From Sphingobacterium sp. UT-1RO-CII-1 (GTDB taxonomy: Bacteria > Bacteroidota > Bacteroidia > Sphingobacteriales > Sphingobacteriaceae): a stretch of DNA of 64,000 nt. The stretch covers positions 62,001 to 126,000 of the forward strand of contig NZ_JAPPVJ010000004.1 of assembly GCF_026711005.1 (NCBI RefSeq), read 5' to 3'. Shown here in pieces: positions 52,270 through 62,300 of this stretch. The notes beneath the pieces are model-generated. The model worked only from the letters and a program-made list of their open reading frames with translations, had not been told where the DNA came from and made no database searches. Both the position numbers and the translations under genes were made by a program. Position 1 is the stretch's first letter. The number at the start of each line of letters is the position of its first letter.

Positions 52270-54093
52270 ATGACCTATTTTTTTAAAATTATTGTTGTTG
52301 TCTTCTGTCTTTTTGGATATACAGGGACGGTTGTAGCGCAAGTCGTGGAAGCTAAAGATTATGGTGTACTTCCGAATACGTTTAAAGATATGTCGGCAGC
52401 TGTGCAGCGGTTGATGAAAGTGGCGAAAGAACAGTCGGCCAGTAAAATTGTTTTTGAACCCGGGCGTTATGACTTTTGGGAAAAAGAGGCTTTTCAGCGA
52501 GAACTCTATATCACAAACTCTTCGTCAGAGACAGAGTGGCCGGATAAGACAAAATATATAGCACTTTTGGTAGAGGATATGAAAGGCCTGACGATAGAGG
52601 GGAATGGAGCGCTGTTTGTTATGCACGGCAAGATGACTTCTTTTTCTACTATTCGCAGCCAAGATATCCGCATACAGAACCTGAGTTTTACTTTCGAGCG
52701 CCCTACCATGTCTGAAATGACGGTTGTGGAGCTGTCTGAAGACCACATGCTGGCCGATGTGCACCCGACATCATCGTATACGTTGATAAAAGATAAGTTG
52801 TATTGGTATGGGGAGGGCTGGACACCAGGCGATCATTTACACACGATTACTATAGATACCTTGACGGGCATTAGCCGATACAGTGATTATAGACCTATAG
52901 TACAGGCAAAAGTGAGTGAAATTGCGCCAAATAAGTTGCGGTTTGATGGCGCAATGAAGGCTAATTATAAAGTGGGTGAGATTCTGAGTATGCGCAATAC
53001 GGTCAGGGATCAGGTAGGCGCTTTTATTTACCGATCAAAAAATGTGCATTTGCAGAACTTGAATATGCAGTATATGCACGGTATAGGGATTACCTCACAG
53101 TTTTCTGAAGATTTACATTATGAAAATATCAAGGTTGTACCGACCCAAGGGAGGTCTATTGCAGCATTTGCAGACGGTATGCAGTTTTCAGGGTGTAAGG
53201 GGCTTATCAAAGTGCACAACTGTCATTTTAAGGGTTTGCACGATGACCCCATAAATATTCACGGAACGTACCTGCAGATAGTGGACGTATTGGCTGCCGA
53301 TGAGGTGGTGGTGGAGTTTAAGCACCATCAGTCTTATGGTTTTGATGCATTTCAGGTGCAGGATACTGTTCGGGTCGTGACGCAGGAGAGTATGAAGCCG
53401 CTCGGAGAAATGCAGGTGGTAAGCGCAGAAGCACTTTCGTTGACAAAAATTAGGCTACGACTGGACTCTTCGTTGCCCAAAGGGACGAAAGTGGGCGATG
53501 TGTTAGAGAATATGACCTGGACACCGGCAGTCGATATCCGAGGGAATCGTTTTGAACGCACCAACGCACGTGGAGTGCTGGTGTCCACGCCGCGTAGGGT
53601 ATGGATAGAAAATAATGTCTTTTACCGCACCGGTATGCACGGTATTTTAATAGCGGGAGATGTGAATAGCTGGTTCGAGTCGGGGGCGGTGAACGACGTG
53701 ACTATACAGAACAATAGTTTTGTCGACTGCGGCTACAACTTGCCGGGTAATAGCTACGCCATTGCCATACAACCCGAGAATAAAGAGCTTGTGAAAGGGC
53801 ATTTTGTGCACCGCAATATTCGGGTTATAAATAACGACTTTCAGTTGTTTGCTCCATTTTGGATACGGGCAAAAAGCACGAGCGGATTGCTTGTTAAAGA
53901 CAATAAAGTAGAGCAGACGACAACAGCATTTCCGTTGCCACACCAAGAAGTTGAGGAGAGCAGGATCTATGTAGAAGGTAGTGAGCAGGTGCAGATATGG
54001 AATAATAAGCTTAACAATGCAGACAAGCTGCTGATTGAACTGAAGGAAACGAAGAAGAAAGAAGTGAAAACAGACGCCGGAGTTTTTATGTAG
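52270..54093 (+). CDS. GH110 alpha-1,3-galactosidase, secreted
   Basis: A 607-aa right-handed parallel beta-helix enzyme of glycoside hydrolase family 110. The signal peptide ends TVVAQ at about residue 24. The family block FADGMQFSGCKGLIKVHNCH then FKGLHDDPINIHGTYLQ (HDD at 324-326) is present, as are repeated beta-helix coils (VHLQNLNMQYMHGIG, VTIQNNSFVDCGYN, IRVINNDFQLFAPFW). GH110 enzymes are inverting exo-alpha-1,3-galactosidases acting on blood group B and linear alpha-Gal epitopes; some act on red-algal polymers. Paired here with GH35 and a GH101-like protein it favours host-type or animal-derived O-glycans. It is the last gene of the locus. Confidence 0.9.
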   Translation: MTYFFKIIVVVFCLFGYTGTVVAQVVEAKDYGVLPNTFKDMSAAVQRLMKVAKEQSASKIVFEPGRYDFWEKEAFQRELYITNSSSETEWPDKTKYIALLVEDMKGLTIEGNGALFVMHGKMTSFSTIRSQDIRIQNLSFTFERPTMSEMTVVELSEDHMLADVHPTSSYTLIKDKLYWYGEGWTPGDHLHTITIDTLTGISRYSDYRPIVQAKVSEIAPNKLRFDGAMKANYKVGEILSMRNTVRDQVGAFIYRSKNVHLQNLNMQYMHGIGITSQFSEDLHYENIKVVPTQGRSIAAFADGMQFSGCKGLIKVHNCHFKGLHDDPINIHGTYLQIVDVLAADEVVVEFKHHQSYGFDAFQVQDTVRVVTQESMKPLGEMQVVSAEALSLTKIRLRLDSSLPKGTKVGDVLENMTWTPAVDIRGNRFERTNARGVLVSTPRRVWIENNVFYRTGMHGILIAGDVNSWFESGAVNDVTIQNNSFVDCGYNLPGNSYAIAIQPENKELVKGHFVHRNIRVINNDFQLFAPFWIRAKSTSGLLVKDNKVEQTTTAFPLPHQEVEESRIYVEGSEQVQIWNNKLNNADKLLIELKETKKKEVKTDAGVFM

Positions 54094-54130
54094 TTTGATG
54101 AACGGCTGTGTCGGCTAGTAACCGAATGAA

Positions 54131-54164
54131 AAAAGGGTTAGCTTGTATAAAGCATAACCCTTTT
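54131..54164. terminator. Bidirectional terminator between convergent loci
   Basis: AAAAGGGTTA (54131-54140) pairs perfectly with TAACCCTTTT (54155-54164), with a GC/GC inner pair and a 9-base loop. It has A-rich and T-rich flanks on both strands and separates the GH110 gene (plus) from the DUF4302 gene (minus). Confidence 0.88.
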
Positions 54165-54191
54165 GACTTATATAAACACTTACTAAACAAT

Positions 54192-55514
54192 TTAATCTAA
54201 TGTGCTCATTCCTCCAAATGCAATATCAGTAGGCGCGTTGATGGGCGCAAAACCTGTCGATAAGAAGCTTGATTGAAAACCAGGGTTCCAGACAAGTTCA
54301 AAATTCTTTTGGTTGAAGTATTGCGTTATTGGTGCCAGGTGTGTGCCGTCTGCACCGATGCCTAAGCTAATCCATCCATCATCGATGATGTTGAAGCCGT
54401 ATTCAGTCATCTCGAGCTGGTATTGCCAAGTCGCTCTTCTATAGGTGCCGTTTTGGTACATATCGAGGTAGAAGTAGAGATAATCGACGTTGCCCAAAGT
54501 GTAGAGGTCGATATAAGCGTAGTCAAACTCTACCCCTTTGCCTTTTAAGTTGGCTCTGACATCTTTGATCATGTTTATAAAACCATTGTTCTCCTGGCCT
54601 TTTAAATCTAGATAAGAGAGCATGTCAAAGTAACGCCATAGTTTACCTTCGCTGTTCATACCGATGAAGTCGCGCGGGTTGGTGGTGTTTGTACTCATGA
54701 GCTGACCATCCATTTTAGTGAAAAGTTCCTGGCTGGAAGCGTCGATAAGCAAATCTTGAAGTTTGGTGTTGCCCTCGGTTATTTCTGTAAAATGTATGCC
54801 CTGTTCGTCAATTTCGTAAGGAATTGTTTGATACTGAGGCGTACCTTTGTTATTACGGTTGTAGACAATGAGGTATAGATCGAGGTCGTCGTCAAAAACT
54901 TTAAAATCAGCAAGTCTACCATTCGCTAATTTGAAAGGGTATACCTTGTACTTGGTGAAGAGTTCGGTGGCTTTTTTATGTTTTTCGAGCGACTCTTTAA
55001 ACCTGTCAGTATAGGCGATATCAGCCTTGGCAATCTTAAATTCGTTTTTGTATTTGATACCTTTAAGATGTAAGACGTCATCTTCGTATTTTATAATTTC
55101 AAACTCAAAATCTGCCTCTAAACCATGTCCACGCTTGCCGCCCATAGCCTCTGGACGAGGGTCTGCGAGCTCGTGGATATAGTTGTGGGTGTCAAATACT
55201 AACGATGGTACCTGAATAGCTTGTAAAGCATAGGTGCTTTCTTTTCTTTCGGCCATTGATGATAGTGACATGTCCGAGGCCATGCTGACCTTACCTTGTT
55301 CATCAAAAATAAAGTTGAATTCAAAGTTTTGCCCAGAGCCTGTTTTTAAAGTACCGGTCCATCCACCTTCGGTGTTGGAACTTAGCAACTCTTTATAATG
55401 GCTAAGAGACTCTTGCAAGCGGTCGTCCAAGCGACCTAGAATGGGCTCTGTGGTGTCTTTTTTGCAGCCTATTAAGAGTGTTGCAAATAGAGCCGCTATA
55501 TATAATATTCTCAT
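54192..55514 (-). CDS. DUF4302 lipoprotein (second copy)
   Basis: A 440-aa lipoprotein. The signal ends TLLIGC (C17). It shows the DUF4302 pattern: LDDRLQESLSHYKELL, GGWTGTLKTGSGQNFEFNFI, ESTYALQAIQVPSLVFDTHN and YIHELADPRPEAMGGKRGHG. DUF4302 proteins accompany SusCD pairs that carry an HExxH lipoprotein; their biochemical role is not known, and surface binding of the imported compound is plausible. It is the distal gene of the minus-strand locus and a diverged paralogue of the gene just upstream (55641-56945). A 126-base gap with a perfect 10-base inverted repeat separates them. Confidence 0.88.
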   Translation of the reverse strand: MRILYIAALFATLLIGCKKDTTEPILGRLDDRLQESLSHYKELLSSNTEGGWTGTLKTGSGQNFEFNFIFDEQGKVSMASDMSLSSMAERKESTYALQAIQVPSLVFDTHNYIHELADPRPEAMGGKRGHGLEADFEFEIIKYEDDVLHLKGIKYKNEFKIAKADIAYTDRFKESLEKHKKATELFTKYKVYPFKLANGRLADFKVFDDDLDLYLIVYNRNNKGTPQYQTIPYEIDEQGIHFTEITEGNTKLQDLLIDASSQELFTKMDGQLMSTNTTNPRDFIGMNSEGKLWRYFDMLSYLDLKGQENNGFINMIKDVRANLKGKGVEFDYAYIDLYTLGNVDYLYFYLDMYQNGTYRRATWQYQLEMTEYGFNIIDDGWISLGIGADGTHLAPITQYFNQKNFELVWNPGFQSSFLSTGFAPINAPTDIAFGGMSTLD

Positions 55515-55559
55515 TTTATAATTCTTTTAGGGTAATTGTTACCAATATCACAGCGCTGT

Positions 55560-55598
55560 GGTACAGGCTGTGCCCTTTTGAGAGCTGTAGCCTGTACC
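55560..55598. repeat. Perfect inverted repeat between the two DUF4302 genes
   Basis: GGTACAGGCT (55560-55569) and AGCCTGTACC (55589-55598) are perfect complements with a 19-base loop. A CAGCGCTG palindrome sits just before it (about 55551). No T-run follows on either strand, so it may be an mRNA processing or stability element. Confidence 0.65.
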
Positions 55599-55640
55599 TG
55601 TCGCTTTGTTTTCTTTTTCGTATGCTTTTGAACAATTGGA

Positions 55641-56945
55641 TTAATGGTAATTGTACATAGCGAAATTTTCATTGTTGGTATCATATAATACAGGGAATAA
55701 GTAGTTGCCACCAGGCAGAAGCGCCCACTTCAGACGGAAGTTGGCCGTCATGAAATAGTCTGCAAGTGGTTTTAAAGCTGCATTTTGCGCATCAGTACCT
55801 AAATCTATTCCTATACTGGTGATATCAAAATTATCGCCATCGCTGTTGTAGTTGCAGTACATCCGCACTGTTCCCCCTTCGACGGACCTGAGCATGATAT
55901 AGATGTCGCTATAAAGGAACTCAGTCGTCATTCTGTCGTAGGTGAAACCGGCCGATTGCAGGTCAGTGCGTACCTTGTTGAACAGCGTGAGGAAATCATT
56001 GGCTACATCAAGTTCAGGATTTGCTGCCCAACGGCTGATTCGCCATACTTTGTTGTCATCTAGGTCGCCGATTAATTCGGATGCCTCTACATTGCCCAGC
56101 GCTGTCCAGGTGTTGTTTTTTAAGAACTGTACTTTTTCCAGTTCTTTATTGTAACGTAGACCACCGAGTTCGTCGCCGCCGAGATAAATTGGAGAAGCAA
56201 AGAATAGCATGCCGTCCTCAGGCTTTGTACGGGGGCTTTGTATGCTCGGGTTGCCCGTGCCATTTGCTTGATAAACTAATATTTGTACAGTACCTTCTTC
56301 TTCATCCATTTTGAAGCGATACAGTCGGCTGTTGTCGGCTGTTCGGTTAAGGTGGACCAACCCATCGTTGACATAGGTCGGCAATTTCAAGACTTCCTTG
56401 TAGTCTTCTATTTCTTTTTCAAATAGGCTTGCAAAGGAAACATCTGTCTTTTTCAGACGTAAAGTGGTGTTGTTTTTTAGTCCTTTTAATACAATTTCCT
56501 GGTCGTTCTGGCTGATAAGCTTAAATTCGACGTCAGAAATTAGCCCCTTACCGGCTGTGCCACCCATTATTTCTGGACGTGTGTCCACCAATTGATGTAA
56601 GTAGCTGTAGTTGGTAAAGCTTAATATGGTGCCGTCGCTCTCGCTGACAGCGTATGTACTTTCGTTGGAAGCCATGATCTGATCTATGTTACAATCGCAG
56701 TTCATGCTTACTTGACCGTCGGTACCAAACTGGAAGTTGAAGATGAATTCTTGCCCGGATCCCGTTCTGATGTCCGCATTCCAGCCTTCGCTTCCGCCTG
56801 TGCTCAATGCTTTTATTAAAGCATTGACAGCCTCTTCGTTAGTTTCTATGGCCGTAGGGCTATAGATTTCTAAATCTTTTTTGTCGCCGTTGCAAGCCGA
56901 AAATAGAATAAGGCTTAACGCAGCTGTATATAGGGTTAGTCTCAT
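55641..56945 (-). CDS. DUF4302 lipoprotein (first copy)
   Basis: A 434-aa lipoprotein. The signal ends ILFSAC (C18). It has the same blocks as its neighbour: GGSEGWNADIRTGSGQEFIF, ESTYAVSESDGTILSFTNYS and YLHQLVDTRPEIMGGTAGKG. Its ATG overlaps the stop of the HExxH lipoprotein gene by four bases (ATGA), so the two are translationally coupled and probably work together. Overall identity with the second copy looks modest outside the motifs, so the duplication is not recent. Confidence 0.9.
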   Translation of the reverse strand: MRLTLYTAALSLILFSACNGDKKDLEIYSPTAIETNEEAVNALIKALSTGGSEGWNADIRTGSGQEFIFNFQFGTDGQVSMNCDCNIDQIMASNESTYAVSESDGTILSFTNYSYLHQLVDTRPEIMGGTAGKGLISDVEFKLISQNDQEIVLKGLKNNTTLRLKKTDVSFASLFEKEIEDYKEVLKLPTYVNDGLVHLNRTADNSRLYRFKMDEEEGTVQILVYQANGTGNPSIQSPRTKPEDGMLFFASPIYLGGDELGGLRYNKELEKVQFLKNNTWTALGNVEASELIGDLDDNKVWRISRWAANPELDVANDFLTLFNKVRTDLQSAGFTYDRMTTEFLYSDIYIMLRSVEGGTVRMYCNYNSDGDNFDITSIGIDLGTDAQNAALKPLADYFMTANFRLKWALLPGGNYLFPVLYDTNNENFAMYNYH

Positions 56946-57814
56946 TTTGATGTCTCTTTAACTATGGATGAAAAACATAAAGCTTGCAGTTCATGCAAAT
57001 CAATGGCGAAATTATCACGATAATAAGCTTCGATTATTTGTAGCTTAGCTTCTAAAAGGCGTCGTCCATCCCAACCGCCCCGATCTAACATCGCTTGAAA
57101 ATCAGCTTTGCTCATGGTGAGGTAATAGGAGGTAAGCTCGGCAAAATCTTCCATCGGGTTACCCATAGAATAGGGAGAAATATAGCCTCGTTCTAAGGCA
57201 TCATCGACCGTGTAAACGTTGAAACTGCCTGTGTAGGTAGATTTTGTAATAAGCTGAAACTCGTCGGTAAAAGGTACCTTTTGATTTAGAATATGTACGT
57301 ACTCGTGATGTATGGTTTTCATGAACCAAGAGAGGTCGGCACGATTGGTGAAATCTATATTGTTGATGTCGAACATACCGATTTTTAGACCTCCTTCAGC
57401 TTGCCCTGCTATTTCTACGTTTGATTGTGGGTTGATGAGCGGAGAACCGTACAGCACAAACTGTCTGGGGGCATATTTCTTAATCATGACCGAGTCCTTG
57501 GCCGCTATATATGGCTTGATAAATGTGTTTTCCACAATGTTCATCGTCGGGATGACCAGCTCAGTTTTAGGAGGCATATTGGACGAGTTGTAAGGCGTCC
57601 CAGAACCATCCCAATGATACAGAATCTCAATATTAAATGGTTTTTGAAAACGGTCGAATAACTCTTGGTCAACGGCTGTTCGTGCTTCTTTGTCTAAGCC
57701 GCTGATACCTAGGTAAAAGTCGTTTGACTCGTCAAGCGGGTTTTTCTCCGAGCAGGATGAAGCAAGGAAGGCCAACACCAGAGCCGTATATGTGATAAAT
57801 CTAAATTTCTTCAT
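56942..57814 (-). CDS. Substrate-import-associated zinc metallohydrolase lipoprotein (HExxH)
   Basis: A 290-aa lipoprotein. The signal ends FLASSC (C21). It carries a zincin motif HEYVH (170-174, in FMKTIHHEYVHILNQ), with a candidate third ligand region around MEDFAELTSYYLTMSK. It fits the family described as substrate import-associated zinc metallohydrolase (TIGR04549-type), found next to SusC/SusD pairs. The target is unknown; a peptidase or amidase-like action on a surface substrate is possible. It is encoded 53 bases after susD and overlaps the DUF4302 start. Confidence 0.88.
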   Translation of the reverse strand: MKKFRFITYTALVLAFLASSCSEKNPLDESNDFYLGISGLDKEARTAVDQELFDRFQKPFNIEILYHWDGSGTPYNSSNMPPKTELVIPTMNIVENTFIKPYIAAKDSVMIKKYAPRQFVLYGSPLINPQSNVEIAGQAEGGLKIGMFDINNIDFTNRADLSWFMKTIHHEYVHILNQKVPFTDEFQLITKSTYTGSFNVYTVDDALERGYISPYSMGNPMEDFAELTSYYLTMSKADFQAMLDRGGWDGRRLLEAKLQIIEAYYRDNFAIDLHELQALCFSSIVKETSK

Positions 57815-57867
57815 GGTAAATAATGTTTAACCGAAATGGGAAGAAAATCCTTCGCAGTCGGTAGTTT

Positions 57868-59334
57868 TTATCTAGGGTTTAGTGTTATACCTGAACTTAC
57901 AACTTCGGCAGGCATTTGTGCTACCGTGCGGTTGTCGTCGTAGTTGATTTCAAACTCTTTACCGTCATTTGTTCTGCGTTTGATGGTACGTTTATGGCGT
58001 AATAGGTCAAAATAACGCAAGCCCTGATGTAAAAACTCTACTCTTCTAAAATTCAAAATAGTCTCGATAACGCCTGTTTTATAATCTTCGTCATTGTAAT
58101 CGGCTTTATCGGAGAAAAAGTAGTTCTTGATGGATTGTTTTGAGATGGCCCTAGCCGGTGTATAGGAGTATACACGCGTGGCTACATAGCGGTTAAGTTC
58201 GCCAACGGCTTCGTCAATACGACCTAAGTAAACCAAGGATTCCATACGGTTGAAGAAGACTTCTTCCGAGTCGAACAGGGAGTAGCCTGTATAGGTTAGA
58301 CCAATTGTAGCATTAGCTCCCGAGGGAATGAACTGTGTGTCGTATTTCTCGAAAAAATAAGACTGTAGCTCGCGCTGATAGCTGTTGTAGTACATGACGT
58401 CCAGTAATCCGGCAGGTGTGTTTTCGACCAGTTCATTGAAGACATTCTGATTGGTCGAATAACGGTTGGCGTGGTATTGGTAGCCATAGTTAGAAATAGC
58501 CGAAACAATCAGTAGGTTTGATTTTTCTTTTGAACTCATGTAGTGCTGGCCAAACTCATTCCAGGACATCTTGTCGTATACATTTAAATAGTCGCGTAGG
58601 TTCATGATCATATCGCCAGGAATAGCTTGTTCGGCATGGCGAAGCGATTCTTGATAACGCTTTTGGTATAAATAGAATCGACTTGCAAAAGCATGAGCCG
58701 CTGAACGGGTGAAGTGGTATCGGGTAGCTTTATAACCATCTTTAATCAGTCGGAGGCCTTCCACGAGGTCGGCTTCGATTTTCTGATAGGTAATAGCTAC
58801 CGTTTCACGCTCATACTTAACCGTGAGATCTGTCTGGGGACCCATTACATAGGGGATGCCAGGCTCTTTTGATGCAGTTTCGGCGTGGTAGAACTTGGAA
58901 AACAGGTTGACCAACATAAAATGTGCATAGGCACGGGCTACAAGTGCTTCTCCTTTTTGGTCGTTGTAGGCTTCCGGGTTAGGTAAAGCTGCAATTTTTA
59001 CCAAGGCTTCATTAGCAGAGGCAATAGCTTTATAAGCATTTGACCAATAGTAAATCGGTGAATCTTGGTATTCGTATTCAGGGTCTTCAAATAGAAAGCT
59101 TTTCCGTAAAACTTCGATATAATCGGGCATGCCAAAATTGTCAACGATATTGTCTGTCTTGGCTTCAAGAAATCCCTGGTAGGCAGCCAGCGGATAAGCC
59201 GAAACTAATAGTTCGGATAGCTGCTCGCCTGTTTCGATTTCCGAACGTTGATCGGGGTTGTGCTCTAAAAACTTGTTGCAGGATGTGAAAAACAGCGCTG
59301 CAGCACCTATTATATATAAAATCGTTTTGTTCAT
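57868..59334 (-). CDS. SusD/RagB-like lipoprotein
   Basis: A 488-aa SusD family protein. The frame reaches an ATG at 59385, but the ATG at 59334 gives a proper lipoprotein signal (MNKTILYIIGAAALFFTSC, C19) and leaves a normal 53-base gap after susC. Landmarks are GEALVARAYAHFMLVNLFSK, SEEVFFNRMESLVYLGRIDE and RRVEFLHQGLRYFDLLRHKR. The C-terminal residues VVSSGITLNPR match the compact SusD type found with HExxH lipoproteins and DUF4302. Confidence 0.93.
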   Translation of the reverse strand: MNKTILYIIGAAALFFTSCNKFLEHNPDQRSEIETGEQLSELLVSAYPLAAYQGFLEAKTDNIVDNFGMPDYIEVLRKSFLFEDPEYEYQDSPIYYWSNAYKAIASANEALVKIAALPNPEAYNDQKGEALVARAYAHFMLVNLFSKFYHAETASKEPGIPYVMGPQTDLTVKYERETVAITYQKIEADLVEGLRLIKDGYKATRYHFTRSAAHAFASRFYLYQKRYQESLRHAEQAIPGDMIMNLRDYLNVYDKMSWNEFGQHYMSSKEKSNLLIVSAISNYGYQYHANRYSTNQNVFNELVENTPAGLLDVMYYNSYQRELQSYFFEKYDTQFIPSGANATIGLTYTGYSLFDSEEVFFNRMESLVYLGRIDEAVGELNRYVATRVYSYTPARAISKQSIKNYFFSDKADYNDEDYKTGVIETILNFRRVEFLHQGLRYFDLLRHKRTIKRRTNDGKEFEINYDDNRTVAQMPAEVVSSGITLNPR

Positions 59335-59387
59335 AGATTTAAAAATTATTCCTCGCAAACGGCTGAGATGTTTAGATCTTGGCATGT

Positions 59388-62300
59388 CTATAAGGAAAGT
59401 TTTAATGATAAGTTGATTTGCTTAGGTAATGGGTTGGCTACTCCGCCTGAATTGAAAAATTCAGGATCCTGACCTTTTAACTTCTTGTCTGAGTAGAGTA
59501 GGAAAAGGTTGTTGGCATTTAAACCAAAGCTGATACCTGTTAGGCCCATTCTTTTTACAAAATCATTGTTCATCATATAATTGACCGTCACGGTTTTCAG
59601 GCGGACGAACGAACCATTTACAATACGTTGTGTAGAATAGTTGTAGGCATTGTATGGGTAACTACCGGCAATATCCTGGCTTTGGTAGTAACCGCTGACC
59701 GATGGAATGTTCGTGAAAGCCTCGTCACCAGGCATGGCCCAAGCATTAATCTGGTCGTAGTTGCTGGCATCTAAATCTGTGTAGTATTGATTGAATGCAG
59801 GGTCTAAACGTACTTTGTTACCCGTTTGGTAAGAGAAAAATACAGACGCAGTGAAGTTGCCGTAACGGAAGGAATTGTTGAAACCTCCGGTTATGGTAGG
59901 GTCGATAGAACCTTCGTATTTCAAATGATCTGATTTTTCGCTTTGAAAACTTACGGTGTTTGCTTCATGGCCGTTTTCATCGATGAAAACAGGTAAACCA
60001 CGCTCGTCAAGGCGCTGATAGTCTATGGAGTAAATGCCTCGCACAGGACCGTTTAAAACAGGAGCCCCTTCTGAGCTGACCATAGAGAAGACGGTAGGTG
60101 TATAGGATAAGTCTACAATTTTATTTTTGTTCCAACCAAATGTTGTATGGACCTTATAACCAAATTTTTCTTTGTTTACAATATGGGCGCCTATCGTCAA
60201 ATCGATACCGTGAGAGTCCATGTCAGCATAGTTATCTACACTCCAACGGAAGCCCGAAACTCCAGAGGTAGGACGGAAGCTGATGAGGTCAAAACCTTTA
60301 CGGTTAAAGTAGTCTACGTTGAACGTAAGTTTGTTTTTCCATAGACCTAAATCCAAACCGATGTTAAATTCATGCTGTTTTTCCCAGGTTAGGTTTCTGT
60401 TCCCGATATTCCCGATGTAGATCATGTTCTCTACATTTGACATGCCCGGACGAACGGTCTGGCCGGCATAAAAAATAGTAGAGAAGTTGTTTGCGCTACC
60501 CATTGATGCGGTAAGACCGTAGCCAGCACGTAGTTTTAGCTGACTGATGGTGGGCAGGTTTTGCATGAATTCTTCTTCCGAAATATTCCATGCAGCACTG
60601 GCTGTATAGGTAGGTAGCCATTTGGAAGCAGATTTGTCGTTGCCAAATTTGTTGGTTCCATCGAAACGACCGGATACGTTGATGACGTATTTAGCTTTAT
60701 AAGAATAAGCTACGTTGGCAAAGAACGAAAGGAAACGGTCCCAGGTACGCTGCATGCCAAAGTAGTCTTCGCCACTTTCTACCAATTGTTTGATATAACG
60801 TGGGTCGGTAAATGCCGTTCCGCCTTTTAAGTATTGATAGCCGGCACCCGTATTGTAGCGTTCGTCACGGTTGGCGATACGTATTTCCTGGCCTCCAAAA
60901 GCATTGATGTAGTGTGTGTCGTCAATGGTGCTTTTGTAGTTGATGGTTTGTCTACCGTAGAAGTTTACCAAGTTGTTTTCACGAACATTGTAGAAACCAC
61001 CAGCCGGTAAGACGACTTGGCTGTTTTCGTTTGGAAAGTCTGGGTCAGGATACAGAAACTTGTTGTTTTCCAACATCGCCATATTGTAGTTTGAACGGAA
61101 TGCATTTGCTGCATTTGAGTTCTCCTGGATGATTGTTTCTGTGTTGGTTTTTACATAGCGTACGTTACCTAATAGCGAGTACTCTAGGTTATTTAAGAAC
61201 TTATAGTTGGCTTCTCCCTGTAGTTTAAAGTCCAGTACACTAATGTCAATATAGTTGTTTTCTATTTCGTGCAGGATGTTAAACGGTGTATAGTCACGGG
61301 TGAAGTATTCTAAGTTGCCATTTTGGTCGTATGGAGTTAATGTACGGCTCGTGTTCAACGCATATGAATAAGGGTTGATATCAAAGTCACGGGTGTATTC
61401 GCCACGGAAATCGTCGCTGAATCTATTTTGTGTGCCTGGTGCACGCTGCTTGCGGACACTACCGTTAACGATAAACCCGAGATTGAATTTCTCTGTAAAT
61501 TGATAATTCGAACGGGAGTTGGCCGTGAAACGTGTTACTTTATCCGCAACAGTCCAACCGCTATCATTAAAAATACTGGTCGAAAAATAGTGCTGTGACT
61601 TTTCGCCTCCTGATGATATGGCTAAAGAGTGATCCTGTACGAAAGAGTTGTTGAACAAATGGTCAAACCAATCGGTGTTTGCGTTGGCATACCGCATCAA
61701 GAAGTTTTCTCTTGATTTTGGGTCGTTTGCTAGTAGAAATTGCCCGCTTTTTTCATCATAGGTATCCATGTATTCGTACATCTTTCTGAAGACACCGCCA
61801 TTGGGCGCATTCATGGAACTCGTCATGTTGAGATGGCCTTTACGGTATAAGTCCGTATAGAAGCTCATTTGATCTCTTGAGTTCATGATGTCAAAATTAT
61901 TGTAACTGGGCTTTGTGTATGTACTGAGGTTGCCCGAGTAGGTGACACGTGGCTCGCCCGAACGACCCTTTTTAGTGGTGATAACAACGACGCCATTCAT
62001 GGCACGTGCACCGTACATAGCCGTGGCAGAAGCATCTTTGAGCACTTCTAAAGATTCAATGTCTTCGGAGTTTAGGCCGGCAACAGAAGAACCTAAAAGA
62101 GTTAAGGCATCGCCACTGCTTAATTGGTCGTTAGATACATTGACAACGTCTTCCAGGACAACACCATCGATAACCCATAGTGGTTTGTTATCGCCGGATA
62201 TGGAAGTAGCGCCACGGATGCGAAGTTTGGGGGCGCTACCAAAAGAGCCCGATACGTTTTGTATCGAAACACCGGCAATACGGCCTTCCATCATTCGGCT

